64,000 bases of DNA, from positions 1,116,001 to 1,180,000 of the forward strand of contig KE546965.1 of assembly GCA_000442125.1 (NCBI GenBank), written 5' to 3'. This document shows, in pieces, positions 23,621 through 35,465 of the stretch. The number at the start of each line of letters is the position of its first letter. Position 1 is the first letter of the stretch. Both the position numbers and the translations under genes were made by a program. Under the pieces are notes generated by a model. The model was given only the letters and a program-made list of their open reading frames with translations, searched no databases and was not told the DNA's origin. This DNA comes from Opeltia flavorubescens. Taxonomy: Eukaryota; Ascomycota; Lecanoromycetes; Teloschistales; Teloschistaceae.

Positions 23621-24292
23621 AAGTGAAAGGCTTTTTCAATGAAAGATCTGTCGCCACATAGGCTTTCACAAAATCACATTGCATTTTCTTTGTGTTCACA
23701 AACATTTGTCCTCGCATACGGCTTGAAAGCCAAGTTTTCAAAAGTTCTACATATTTTCTGAATAGACGATTTTTTTGTGTCTATCCAACGCCCTACTACG
23801 ATAAGAAAGTTAGCCGTCGGAAATCCAGCATTTGTAATGTGATGCAGATGCTTCATAGCTAGTCTTCCTCTGATGACGTCCCGGGAACCTCGAATAGAGC
23901 AGGTCTGGTTTGGTTCTCTAGGGTGACACAGTATTTAAATGCATCCTCATTCGTATCGCATCCCCTGCGGCTCATGCCATCAAAGAGCTTGGTGCACATC
24001 CCTTGCGTTTATTGTTCAGGGAGCTCCCAAAATGACTAGGTCGATATATCGAGATGTTCGTAGCCTATAATACATATATAATATGGCTTGCATGGTGGAT
24101 GAAGAGTAATGGAACGATAACAGATCTCGTGTAGAGTCTCTCGACTTGGAACGAAGGCGATGCGGTTTTAGCAACCCCTATCTTCAGGACCACAGCAAGG
24201 GATGGGATAACCATGATCTTCAAGGTTCGGTAGTCGTATGACCTGAATGAACAGGTACGGCAGATTCGCAAAGTGATATGCTTTCACTCAAC
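23621..24292. other. Convergent intergenic region
   Basis: About 670 bases, AT-rich in places, no supported frame. Presumably 3' ends of TCTP and the secreted protein gene. Confidence 0.5.
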
Positions 24293-24826
24293 TCATGACA
24301 TGTAGTAGCTCGTGTTGAACTGCTGTGATAGCATCCTGAGTCGAGATGTCACCCTAAATCGATGGAAACCTGGAGGTTGTGGCCCTGTCTCAGGAACCTT
24401 GCCGGCAAGTATGACAATGGCCTTTCCCTCGGGCCCAACCTCCTCTCGACCGCCAAGGCGTGGTAATATCCGTGATGTTTGGCAGTGATTTATGATGTCA
24501 ACAGCCACGTGTGCCACTCTATCCGGAGCAAAGACGACTTCATCTTCCTGGTATTCCGGTAGCATGTCCATGGTTATGAAACATGACTTGCCCCAAACGT
24601 CCCACATAGTCGGTAATCTCCATCCTACCCCTTCATGACGACTCCAATGAATTGGTGCATGTGCCTTGTCACCTTTGAGGAGTAAATCGGCCATGAAGAG
24701 GCAGTCCTCAAGCTTTGCTGGATAAAGAGGCGGGCGAGGGNATTTTGCCTGGGTGAAACATTTTGGACTGGCATTAACGCAGCTAAGTAAAGAGAGAACA
24801 AAACCCAACTTGATGTACAATGCCAT
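24293..24826 (-). CDS. Small secreted protein, unknown function
   Basis: About 177 residues from the ATG at 24826; only a GTG lies upstream in frame. The N-terminus (MALYIKLGFVLSLLSCVNA) is a clear signal peptide with a likely cut after NA. The mature part has four or five cysteines: KCF, EDCLFMADLLL, KSCFITMDML and INHCQTSR. It also has WRLPTMWDVWGKSCFITMD, a pattern I associate with a family of unnamed fungal secreted proteins. The C-terminal 50 residues are Pro/Gly/Arg-rich. An ambiguous base lies at 24741 in the region after the signal peptide, so one residue is unknown. Candidate effector or wall protein; not assigned. Confidence 0.7.
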   Translation of the reverse strand: MALYIKLGFVLSLLSCVNASPKCFTQAKXPRPPLYPAKLEDCLFMADLLLKGDKAHAPIHWSRHEGVGWRLPTMWDVWGKSCFITMDMLPEYQEDEVVFAPDRVAHVAVDIINHCQTSRILPRLGGREEVGPEGKAIVILAGKVPETGPQPPGFHRFRVTSRLRMLSQQFNTSYYMS

Positions 24827-26292
24827 TTTTGTGCGGCTGAACACTGCTTCTCTTTGTCCAAAGTTGAATCAACACACAGGCAGACTGTATCCATGATAGA
24901 GTTTTCGGCGCTTGACAGGTAGTGTGAAAAAACTTACACACGTTGCGCAAATGACACAAGTGTCATTCCGCATCTTGCGCCGGCAGCAGACGGCCGCTGC
25001 TTCCACTGTGGAACTCTAATGACAGCGCCGTAGAAATGATTCGCTCTCGTATATCCTTGTCGATATCTGCACGTCGATAACTGCAGCGGCTGCAAGGAGC
25101 GAACCTACTATGCGACCATCTCTTGGGACGCGGAGATTGTGGGGAACGGGTGGAGGACCATAGACTGATGCATATTGATCTGAGATATCGACTCATGCAA
25201 GGAACATACCGTAAGTACGAACGACCACTCGGTATCATCAGATAGAGAGCGACAACTACACGTTACATCGCGTTACGTTTCCACCTGATGGCTGTTTGCA
25301 GGCTCGTCCGGCTTGTCGCCCGAAAGTGTAATGCTGCAAAACATCTGGATAGAGATCTGATGGTATGAACATGACAATGCAAGATGTCAGTGAGTTGCTT
25401 AGATGGCTTTCGAAGGCTCTTTGAAGTACTGACACAAGTTCCTGTACCCCGTCTCATTCTCACCCCCGCCCCCGCGAGCTGTAGGTTGACATGAACCGTG
25501 CTCTTGGCGTGGGTGTGATCAGCCTCCAAGACCAAATTAACATGTGGGAAATTAGGGTCGAGCCTGATTTAGAATCTGGCTGAACCAATGAGGGTTAGGA
25601 GGAGGCCAGGATCTTCAGGAGATCATCACCTTTCTTCCGTGTTTATGCACCCAAGACCTCACCGCACAGCGTCCATCGGGAACGAGCGTGAACTTCATTC
25701 GGTGCCAACACAGCGGTATCGAGGAAGTGAACTCAAATGAGCAGCTAGGTAATCCACACAGCGAGTCTGAAGCAAGTGGGTGATGCACACGTGGGCGAAG
25801 GCGAATATGATTCTCAAGAGGCGTTCACCAGCCATCGCCGAGCGCCAATTTGGCTGCCATTTTGGCCCTGTCGTACTAAGTATGGAGGTTGGTCTACCTT
25901 GAATTATCTTATGTCAATCCATGGATCGATAGCGCGTACCGTTGGCTTTTCAATCCTTGTGATCTTCATTATTGCTCTGCTTTATCATAAGATGGACCCC
26001 ACTCCCCGATTCCTGTTCCTGATCCATCGCTGCACAGCGTTCTGCTTTCTGTCCACAGAACCGTCCAAACGGTAGCCATATAAAAGACCTCACGGCAGCA
26101 AACATCTAGGCCCGGATCACATCGTCCTCCATTGGCCTCATTTCGACCCCGTGAAGATTCTTATGCTGAACTCCAGTGTTGTACGAGTACTGGTGTCTCC
26201 ACGAGGAAGTTGTAGAGCGCAACGGTCAAGACGGTGTGTCATCTGTAGATATCACCGTTGAACAGTATTTGTGCGGTTCGTAGTTTCCGTGA
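24827..26292. other. No supported gene
   Basis: About 1.5 kb. Minus-strand frames at 24963-25238 and 25263-25535 and a plus-strand frame at 25776-26075 lack domains, and I find no splice partners. It may hold the start and first intron of the following gene. Confidence 0.4.
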
Positions 26293-28436
26293 AATCCCAA
26301 AGTCGACGACGGGACTACGCGCCAAGAGTATGTTTGCTCCCATCATTCTTCCAACGCCTGTCTTACAAACCTTTCCAAAGCTCAAGATCAAACTACTGTC
26401 GCTCCCTTCCGGTTCCGTCTGTCACTCATTTCGCCTGATGTTATCAGGCTGGTCCTGAAGTTTGTCGAATTTTTCTATAATCGATGGCACGCCACAGCCA
26501 GCTATACTTACACCAACTCGATTGCCCATGGCCTCAACGACTTTAATAACTTTCATGCTGTATGACAATCTCATTTTCCTCAGGTGATCTGCTGAGCATG
26601 GCTAAAATTCCCCTAGACAACTGCCATGCAGTATTCGGACGGTAGATCTACTGGGTTCGTGGGACAATTTCCAACAAGTCTATCCGTTACAAAAAGACTG
26701 CCAAGCAGGCCCTGGTCATTGGCGTGGATGCCACCGATTCCAAAATATCACATGCGATGGACAGAGTCTTGATCCATCAGTGAGTCGCGATGGAGGGCTG
26801 AGAATGGGAGGTACATATTGGTACTACGTAAGCAAGCCTTGCAGAGCTTGACATTGGATGCAAATACTAACATCAAGTACAGTATAGACTCGATGGCGAG
26901 CTCGAGCAGCATGATCCGGTCGAACCTTCCACTACAGCCTGTCCGTTGCTACCGGGTCAACAAGTCAACATATTAGAGGTGCCTACTCTGGGCCAGCACG
27001 ATACTGGGATGGACCAATGGTCACGAAGACTCTTGGACTCGACAGTGTTCACCTTAGACCCAAAAGCCAAATACAACTCGCCCAGGATTCTCTTGAAACA
27101 ATGTTTTACGCAAGATTTCGATATGAGTCTCCCCATTGCCCATGCTCAAAGACCGCTAGTAGATTTCCAAACCACATGTATGCAATCGACAGCCTCGACG
27201 AAAACACTGCAGCTTTCGGAGCAAGACCTACCTAATATTAGCCAACGTCCGTGCACCGTCGCTTCTAAAGTGTCTTTTTTGATGGCTATATTTCAAAAGC
27301 TGCGTGGTACAAGATCTGCTCCTTGCACAAGTAAGAACAGCGACGAAAAGCCGCTCAAGCCGGACAAGCGAAAGCTGAGCGAAGCACAGCAAAACGAGGC
27401 TCCAGCTCATAGTGAGACATTTGCAGACCTGCTGAGTAGTCGATTGAGGGCGCCAGTCAATACTCCGGACTGGCCGTCAGTGACTGCCTACACTGCTCCT
27501 GTCGCCCCTTGGACGGCGGATTCATCAGTGGAGCCTCCAAAGACAAGTCAATCATCGCTGCGCACGGCTAGTTCCAGTTCACATCAACCCAGCGCTCCAG
27601 AACCCATTCTTTCCACGATTTCAAGAGATGAATTCAATGACCGAACAGCCAATGTCTTGTCAGAGGATCGACAAATGGATCAAGGATCTGGATCTGGGTT
27701 TGTTCCGTCTACTCACGGCACTGTCTCCAATCAATCGTGGTATCGACCAGAGCTCGCAGCTACGGGATCACATGCGGCTTCAACCAATCCTGCGTGGATA
27801 TCCCAAGAAGGTACGACAAGAGTAGAGCAAAACTGCCTCAATGCTGTTCAACATGCAGCATCATCGTTCATCCTTCCCATTCAATCTAACGTCCCGGTCC
27901 AGACTACCTCGCCGAACGTGTATGTTCCAACTACTCACCGCGAGGGGCTGCAACGACCTGTACGACCACCATCTCTGCTATTCAGTACTCGTGAGGCTTT
28001 ATCAACCTACTATGCGAGCAGCTCCAGCATCGGAGGCCAGTTGTCTCCGCATTACTTGTCGCAACCTGAATCGCCTTCAGTGCGAGATTTCGAGGAAGCG
28101 TGGGAGTCGGAGAGTACAGACCAAATATCGGGTTCAAATTCTACCTATGGACATCCTCCATTGATTGATAAACCCGCTAACAGCGATCTCTCTGGCCTGT
28201 TGAACATTCCACATTCTCCCGGCAGCGGCTTCCAGGGCTACAGCCTTCCAGAGCCGGAGCACGAGTCAGCTTTGACATTGCGCAAACCAGCGAGCGTGAT
28301 ATTTTCTCCGAAGCAGGAGCTCTCGAGTAAGAATCATCTGGTACAATCTTGGAATGACGGAATGACCCACGGACCTACAACAACTCTTGACGAGCTTGTT
28401 GATGACCTTGGGTATCTGGGTAAGATGATCGTTTGA
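26293..28436 (+). CDS. Conserved fungal hypothetical protein, 5' structure unresolved
   Basis: Three coding blocks: A, open from 26293 to about 26559; B, about 26632-26827; C, 26883-28436. B and C join in phase over a 55-nt intron (GTAAGC donor, TACTAAC branch). Block B reads SIRTVDLLGSWDNFQ, then CQAGPGHWRGCHRF and GGLRMGGTYWYY, continuing in C with YRLDGELEQHD and PLLPGQQVNILEVP. I recognise this series as a fungal-only family with a conserved N-terminal half. Block C then becomes Ser/Pro/Gln-rich and ends near LDELVDDLGYLGKMIV. Block A (SLISPDVIRLVLKFVEFFYNRW) reads like protein but does not join B in phase. The start codon is not found. Confidence 0.7.
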
Positions 28437-30746
28437 AGTGAACTATTGAGTTTGCATGGTATCACGCACATTCATTGTGGGAAAGTTGGACGGCGTTCTT
28501 CCGATACGATCGATGTTGGAACACATAAATACGGAATAGTCGACGCTAATATTATTTGCTTGGGCATGCTATATTCGGATGGGGCGCTTGGGACATGCAG
28601 GTTGATGGAGCATATATACCCCTTATGCGATTTGCTTCAAGAAATACAACGCCAGCGGAGGTTAATCCGGGGTTACAAATACAGGAATTAGAGGCAACAG
28701 AGCATCAAAGAATATCTAGCAATCGAACTCTTACATTTTGCTTGCTTCGATTTCGCCATATAGCGTTTGAAGTGCTTCAATCCGTGGAGTGTAACATGGA
28801 TATCGCGTTTGTTTCATCTCAAGCCACCACATGGCACATGCAGTTCAAGACCGCTATGATCTTCCTATTTCAATCTCTGTACCCTCCTCCTACATTAACT
28901 TTCTCACCAGTAATCCGGGATGGATGTATTGATTAATGCAAAGAACATTTGTTGAAGCGCAAGCCACTTCAACATGGGTGTCCTCAAATGGACCTCATAT
29001 TCTCGTACGATCCTCGTACACGAGCGACTGTTGTTCGTATTCATGCCTCCGCACCTGCGTGCAAGGGAGTCTCAAAATGAAATAAGAGCAATTAACGATT
29101 CTTCCAATTGCAACATTCGAACGTGTTTTCGCTTTCTTTTCTCAGAGACATGGGCAACCTGCTCGACGACGTATCTGGCATTGAATGTTCAGTATATATG
29201 CGCTCAGGGACGGCGATGTGGTAGAGGTGAAGCATGGATGTTCATGATCGGAGTTCTAAGTGCAGGCAGGAACGTGCGCGCAGGGGCAGAAGAAGCCGTC
29301 TTTCGATGGACAGTCCGACAGTGCAGCCCTCATGCTTGATAAGCGCGTGAAAAGCCATGTTCTGAGCTTAAACTTTGTTGCAAGGACCTCGCAAACACGA
29401 GGGACGACTGTCGGGAAATTATTTCGAGGAGGGATCTGATCTGATGCGGTAAAAAAGCTTCCAGGTCCGAGGAGAAGATTTGAATATAGTTTGAAGGAGT
29501 GCGGCTCAATTGGCTGGATTGATATGCGTTGTGATTACTCATGGGAGCCGTTGGAATCCTGCGGCTGTCATAGTGACAGCTTGTCCAACGTTTGACAGCG
29601 GATTGTGAGGGCAGCCAGTAGCCATGGCCAAGGGACACGGAAATGTCCATGATTTGCGTTCTCGGGAAGGGAGTCCCGTATTCCCGACGCGATCGAATGC
29701 AAGTGCCGGGATGCTTATCAGTCCTAACTGCATGATCGTCATCCATCGCGGTGAAACATGCAAGGCGGCAAATGTCCCACCTCGGTATACCGACTGTTGA
29801 TGGGAAGCTCTCATGGTCTGAAAGAAGATAGTGCTCTGTTGTATAGAGTACAGCAAGTGACCACACTCCTGCTGGATCTCTCATGGCAATGGTGGAAGGA
29901 TGACGACTCGATGTCAACAACCACGGTAGGATTCTGGTGGCAGGAATACGAAACAGTGCTAAACCCCTCGTCCCAAGGCATGTGGAATCGGCACTTGGTT
30001 CTAGCGAGCATCTTGGGCATTTCCAGGGTCAATTCGGCGTGGCTAGCTCCATCTCTAGCCGACTCCAGGCTGGATCCGCCGCCGATGAATTGCCAATTGC
30101 GCCGTTTAGGGAAACCTAAAATTCTCCAGTGCAGTGGATATGGGACACTTACCAGGGATCGTGGGACCGACGGAGGTCCAGCATGGGCAATCCGTCCATT
30201 CCTTCGACCTCTTTTCATCATCTGTCTCTCCTTTTCACTCCTCGTTGCTGCCGTCCTTCTCTGCACGCGACCATACAGCTCAAGCGCAATTTGAATCTCC
30301 AAGTATCCTATCCTCTCTACACCGCCACGCCACTTGCTCTACGCACACGACCCATCGCATGTACAGATCGTTTCAAATTTCTCGACCCTTGGCATCATCT
30401 ACCAGGATATTCGAAGTATCTCAATAAGCCAAAGCGCAGTGGGAAACAAAAACCTCCTTCGCGACCCAGCCAAACATCTTTGAACATACTGGAATTATAA
30501 AATGTCACATACTTAGATGCCGTCTCTGCGCTGGCCGTTGAGAAAGATAGGCATTCGACAGCAGACCCACACCGCTCATCTGTCATATCTCGCTTGTTTC
30601 ACGATTTTGTCCCACCCCAGCTGCATTCATATCTCCGTGCTATCAGGCGTCCTTCGCCTTGCAGATTGATTAATTTATCACTAAACTCTATCTCTGAAGG
30701 ACACAACAGTTCTATTTTGAATTGAAAAGAATCAACACTTTCCACA
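28437..30746. other. Gene-poor region
   Basis: About 2.3 kb. Frames of 120-196 codons occur (28974-29339 plus, 29330-29920 minus, 29758-30294 plus, 29811-30302 minus) but overlap on opposite strands, lack domains and look like chance in GC-rich DNA. The right end is the leader of the FYVE gene. Confidence 0.45.
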
Positions 30747-31586
30747 ATGGCAACGACAGGATTTCATCCAGCATCACAAGCATATACAACTCCTCCTAAT
30801 TCACACGGGGTTCATAGCATCCAAAATGGTCTTCAGCAAATCTCACCTTCCGATTCAACCACCAATACCCCCATGAATCAATCTCCCATCTCTCCCCATA
30901 ATTCATCTAATTTCTCCGCCCTGCCCCTGACCGGCAGGCAGCTTCGACCTCCGAAATCACCCATGTATGTCCCAGCTGCTTTAAGACCAACCGAAAGACC
31001 TGTTCGCGCTTCTCCTCTCACCCCTCCTCGGAGCCTCCACAGCAGCACAGATAGCCTCGATCGAGTTGGTGAGAGCCGGCCGGTGAGCCGACGCTCAACC
31101 ACCTCAATTCAGAAGAAGGGTCCATTAGGACAGGTGGCCGAGGATGAAGCTGTGCTCGAAGACGACGAGAGTTTCCCGCCAATTGAAGGGATGCCCACTC
31201 GCCAGCACTGGAAGCCCGACGCCAACGCCTCTGTCTGCGACGCACCTACCTGTCAGAAGTCATTCAACCTTTTTGAGCGCCGACATCATTGCCGTCACTG
31301 CGGTCACATCTTCTGCAATGAGCATTCTCCGTACCAGATCCCTCTTGACCATAATGCAGAATTTCATCCCGAAGGCGCGCCATCGAGAGCTTGTCAGCAT
31401 TGTTGGGACCGATACCGTAGTTGGCGGGTTGCAAGGACTTCACGCACGAACAGTATGAGAAGCACGGTAACAGCAACACCAGGTACACCGGTCCCTCGGA
31501 TGGTCGGAAGCGGGCAGGTCTCCGAAGGTCATAAGGGATCGGTCGCTAGCAGCGTACCAAGGGACTGGAATTGGAGCACATTTTGA
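30747..31586 (+). CDS. FYVE zinc-finger protein
   Basis: A single exon of 279 residues starting in the context CACAATGG. Residues 1-145 are Ser/Pro/Thr-rich and disordered. About 150-225 is a FYVE domain: WKPDANASVCDAPTCQKSF, then the basic core ERRHHCRHCG, FCNEHS and ACQHCW supply the zinc ligands. The RRHHCR motif binds phosphatidylinositol 3-phosphate, which targets such proteins to endosomes or the vacuole. The remaining 50 residues are Ser/Thr/Arg-rich. The N-terminal WxxD motif of classical FYVE domains is replaced by HWKPD, usual in fungal members. No other domain is visible, so the partner is unknown. Confidence 0.9.
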   Translation: MATTGFHPASQAYTTPPNSHGVHSIQNGLQQISPSDSTTNTPMNQSPISPHNSSNFSALPLTGRQLRPPKSPMYVPAALRPTERPVRASPLTPPRSLHSSTDSLDRVGESRPVSRRSTTSIQKKGPLGQVAEDEAVLEDDESFPPIEGMPTRQHWKPDANASVCDAPTCQKSFNLFERRHHCRHCGHIFCNEHSPYQIPLDHNAEFHPEGAPSRACQHCWDRYRSWRVARTSRTNSMRSTVTATPGTPVPRMVGSGQVSEGHKGSVASSVPRDWNWSTF

Positions 31587-32983
31587 ACATGCGAGAAGAA
31601 CACGAAAAAAACTTTCAGAACAAGGCGATGGTGCGCCGGAACCGACCTGGACTAGGAGTCTGCCGATAATCACAAACTGGAGATGTTTGGTATTGACCTT
31701 CAGATGTTGTCGTCTCTTTTCGCAGGCGCTCTTACTTACAGGTCTAATCTATGCGGGCGCTCCAGCAAGCTGCAGAACCCTTCATCCAAGACAACAACCC
31801 GGGACCTGACAAGACTCTCCAGCTCCAGGATCAGGGGCACGTCTTCCGCGGCCTCGGAATATCATTATTAGATGTTCGACCCACCGTGGCACTCAGCTAC
31901 TGCCTACAATAAAGAGGTCTCCGCGTAGCAAATGGCCGGTCACCGGACCATGGAATTGGATTTCAACCTTAGGATGTAGTGCCGCTTCGTTCGATACGAT
32001 GTCACTTCATAAGAAGTAAAACAGCAATGCCACATTCTACTTGCGGACAAAATCCATCCATTAAACCGACATACATAACATGCCGAGGGCCGAGCTCGAG
32101 CGAAGAATGCTCGGCGCCGAAATCTTTGGAACCGTGAAAGTCAGCTTTAATGTGTAACCACTATTTCTACATTCTTGGGTCAGGGTCTGATGCAAATGTC
32201 CTCTTCTCGAGTACAACAGTGTATTGACTCTGAACCTGTCACATATAATTATTAGTGTACTATTTCTTCTTTCGGGTTTCCTCTTTAGAGCTCGTCCAGA
32301 ATCTTGGCATACTTAGTTATTACTGCAATGCCACCATTTTCCTTCTTCATCCGATAGATTACCAACATGGAGTTCTGCATAGTAGAGTTCCTGATCAATA
32401 GCTAATCGCGTCACGACAAACAAGATGTGAAAAGGATTCAAGTCAGTCAAATACAGTTGGTGGCTTGGGCAATGAGATGCAAGCTTTATAATCAACTCGG
32501 ACTCCGCGGTCGTCAATTCTGTAAGGGAAACCAACTCATCGAGTATCATTTTGCGCTATACTGAGACATGGGTAGGTTGCGATTCGCCGAGTATGAAACC
32601 ATATGCTATAGCAGGCCACCGTCGCACTTACAAATCCTTGTGGTGATGCTGCATATCGGCGTTCGGCCTTTTCGCGACATCCTGCCGAGGTCACTCTTGC
32701 TGACCAAATCGAGTGTTGGAGGATCACTTTGCATTCGCCTAAGCTCGCACGGTATGCAGCAACATTCAGTTGTTGCCTAGCACAAGGACTTGCATTCGTC
32801 TTGGTATGACAATATGGGAATTGGATTTGAAAGGTGGGGTCGATACATCGAATTGTGGCATAACTCATATATGATCATCGGTCCCCCAATTCAATTCAAT
32901 TCAATCCTCAACTCCACCTTTTTGCTTGACTACACAAAAGCCAATCTTCAAAACTCTACCAACTCTTTCAACTTTCTACCACA
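31587..32983. other. Intergenic
   Basis: About 1.4 kb with no supported frame. Short AAT-TC repeats (attcaattcaattcaat) lie at about 32890-32905, just upstream of the NmrA-like gene. Confidence 0.5.
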
Positions 32984-34010
32984 ATGGCTCAGCTCAAGAA
33001 TGTTATCATCCTCGGCGTACGCTTTCCCTTTCCCCCCCTTCCCCTCTTTGAACTTGGCAGAGCTATCCTAACCAAACGCCAGGCTAGCGGAAATGTAGGC
33101 AAACCCCTTGTCAGCGCTCTTCTTGGAGCGGGCAGCTTCACCGTCACCGCCTTGACTCGGAAAGGCTCGTCTGCAACTTTCCCAAGCGGAGTCAAGGTTC
33201 AGTCCATCGACGATACCTATCCAAATGATCAATTACTCGCAGCGTTCAAGGGTCAAGACGTGGTCGTCAATCTCTTGCCTCCGTCCGATGTAAACCAGGC
33301 CAACTCCATTGTTGATGCTGCTGCCGAAGCTGGTATCAAACGCTATATTCCCTCGGAATTTGGAAGTGACACTTCGCACCCCAAAGTTGTGGCCTTAGTT
33401 CCCATATTTGCTGGAAAGAACCAGATGACGGCCTATCTCAAAACCAAAGAATCTACCGGGTTGACTTGGACTGGTGTCATCAACGGAGCGTTCTTTGATT
33501 GGTAATTGGTCTTCTCTTTGATGTACACATCGTGCTAACATTCCGTGACCCAGGGGCTTGGGGAACGGCTTCCTTGGCTTCGACATGAAATCACACACCG
33601 CCACTATCTACGATTCGGGCGACGCTCAAGTCAACTTGACAACTCTTTCAACCATCGCCCAGGGCGTCGTTGCTGCTCTCTCCAACCCATCCGAGACAGC
33701 CAATCGATACATCTATATCCAGTCCGTCAAGACGAGTCAGAACCAAATCTTGGCTGCGTTTGAGAAGTCGACCGGTAAGAAGTGGACGGTCAAAAATAGA
33801 GATACTGTTGAAGCTAGGCAGACCGGCGGCGAGAAATTGGGCAAGGGCGATATGAGCGGAATCATGGACTTGATCGTCGGAGGTATCTATAGCGGGGAGC
33901 CGGCGGCGAATTATGACGAGCTCAACAAACTGGATAATGATTTGCTGGGCTTGAAGCAAGCATCTGTTGAGGAGTTGGTGGATAAAATGGTGAAGGGTGA
34001 GAAGGTGTAA
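32984..34010 (+). CDS. NmrA/isoflavone-reductase-like oxidoreductase
   Basis: Exons 32984-33016, 33083-33501 and 33554-34010 join in phase to 302 residues. The N-terminus carries the split nucleotide-binding loop: KNVIILG, then across the first intron ASGNVGKPLV (GxxGxxG). Later motifs are VVNLLPPSD, RYIPSEFGSD and the KNQMTAYLK segment, matching the fungal CipA/NmrA-like group. These bind NAD(P)(H); some are reductases and some act as redox sensors. The classical YxxxK pair is replaced, as usual in this group. Note that the first intron is 66 nt with no stop in frame, so it can be missed and translated as extra residues. Substrate unknown. Confidence 0.9.
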
Positions 34011-34308
34011 ATGTCCGACCATATCTCTGATGCTTTTGACACATGAGCCATCTTCTCATAACCATATAGCTGAGAATGAATGGAACTCTTTGAATCGCGG
34101 TATTCGGTCCTGACCTCGTAGATCTTGCTCCTCATCAAGAGATATAATTTCGTAACAGCGACGTCGAGCCCCTGATTTTCCAGATGTTAGGTCATTTTCG
34201 CGTGGGGTTATAATTTTCCTCGTTCAGCCTCAGGCCCTGATACTTCGGCGTTTCATTCATATCGTCATAAAAGCATGGTACCGTCCCCTCTCTAATACCC
34301 TATCACCA

Positions 34309-35031
34309 TCACACCCTCCTCCACATTCCCACATGCTCAATCCCTTCCTCCCACCACACCCCTAACCCCTCATCCTCCACAAAACCCATCTTTTCATACC
34401 ACCCTCTTACAACCCTCTGGGCATGCGACAGCACAAGTCCCTTCCATTCTTCTCCATCCTTCCCATCCCTATCGCCAACCTTGAACTTATTCTTATTCGC
34501 ACCCGCCCACTCCATCGCCGCATTCAAAAGCTTCTGCGCTACTCCCTGCCCTCGGTGTGAGGATAAAGTAGCCATACGCCCAAGTTGCACGTATGGCTCC
34601 CGCCCATCCCACAAGCGTGTGGGGTTGTGATGCGGGTGTGTGGGTCGGCCTTGTTCATCTCTCTCCTCTTGTTTCCCTCCCTCTTCTGCATTCCCTTTTA
34701 TTTTGGGAGGACACAACCTCAAAGCGCCCACGGCCTTCCCTTTCTCTCCATGCCCCTCGCCCTTCTCATCCACGTCAAAAGCAACCCAATGCCAGCTCCT
34801 CACATCATCGGCATCGATTTCTCCCTCTAACGAGCATTGCTGCTCATGTACGAAGACGGGGATACGTACGCGCAGGGCGGAGAGGAATAGCGGTGGGACG
34901 GGTGGGAGAGGAGGGGATGTTAGGATCTGGACTTCGGGGGTGAGGGCGAGGGAGGAGAGATGGCGGGGGGTGTATGAGCTTATGGAGGGCGAGGGAGGGG
35001 GTAGGGAGGAGATTTGAATATTTGGTGGCAT
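34309..35031 (-). CDS. GNAT-family N-acetyltransferase
   Basis: A single exon of 240 residues. After a Ser/Pro-rich start it has RIPVFVHEQQCSLEGEIDADDVRSWHW, typical of small fungal and bacterial GNATs, then the acetyl-CoA binding motif A: VQLGRMATLSSHRGQGVAQKLLNAA (RxxGxA-like). The last part, GWYEKMGFVEDEGLGVWWEEGIEHVGM, is the usual C-terminal strand pair. Between strands about 95-145 is a Gly/Glu/Lys-rich insertion, probably a loop. The substrate is unknown. It faces the RCM1-like gene across a short shared upstream region. Confidence 0.87.
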   Translation of the reverse strand: MPPNIQISSLPPPSPSISSYTPRHLSSLALTPEVQILTSPPLPPVPPLFLSALRVRIPVFVHEQQCSLEGEIDADDVRSWHWVAFDVDEKGEGHGEKGKAVGALRLCPPKIKGNAEEGGKQEERDEQGRPTHPHHNPTRLWDGREPYVQLGRMATLSSHRGQGVAQKLLNAAMEWAGANKNKFKVGDRDGKDGEEWKGLVLSHAQRVVRGWYEKMGFVEDEGLGVWWEEGIEHVGMWRRV

Positions 35032-35465
35032 GATAAGATGAGACGGGAGGGGAGTGCGGGGCCGTGGTGATCAAGTGATGAAGCAGCACTGAGACCAGGG
35101 GTGAAGCTGTTTCTGCACCGAGGAACAGCCGGGTCTAAGCTTCTCCAGGGCATTATCTTGCGTCTTTCGTCAAAAAATTTGCATCTGCAAGACCGTCAGT
35201 CGGACTGAGATACAGACTAAATTGCGCCACCATGCAGGCACCCACCAAGTAACTGTTCTGCTCCGAATCTGACATGCACGACGCCCTGTCCTCTCATCTG
35301 AGGTGTAACACATATGAAGAAGGAGAAGTTCTTCTGCCGTGTGGTACAAAGTCAAAAACGCCTAGATACAGCGACGCTTGCAAAGGGGCGTCACAGTCCA
35401 TAGAGGGACTTGGCTACTCATCAAGCTGTTAGGGGGATCTGCTAGCGGACAAGTACCGTTGACAA
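35032..35465. promoter_or_regulatory. Divergent upstream region of GNAT and RCM1-like genes
   Basis: About 430 bases between two divergent starts. No clear TATA. Presumed shared promoter region; inferred only from layout. Confidence 0.4.

Noticed and set aside
28974-29339. 121-codon plus-strand frame
   Set aside because: No recognisable features and biased composition; no homologous-looking blocks.
29330-30302. Frames of 163-196 codons on both strands
   Set aside because: They overlap each other on opposite strands, lack domains or splice partners, and look like chance open frames.
34585-35017. Plus-strand frames opposite the GNAT gene
   Set aside because: Shadows of the GNAT coding strand, which has clear family motifs.
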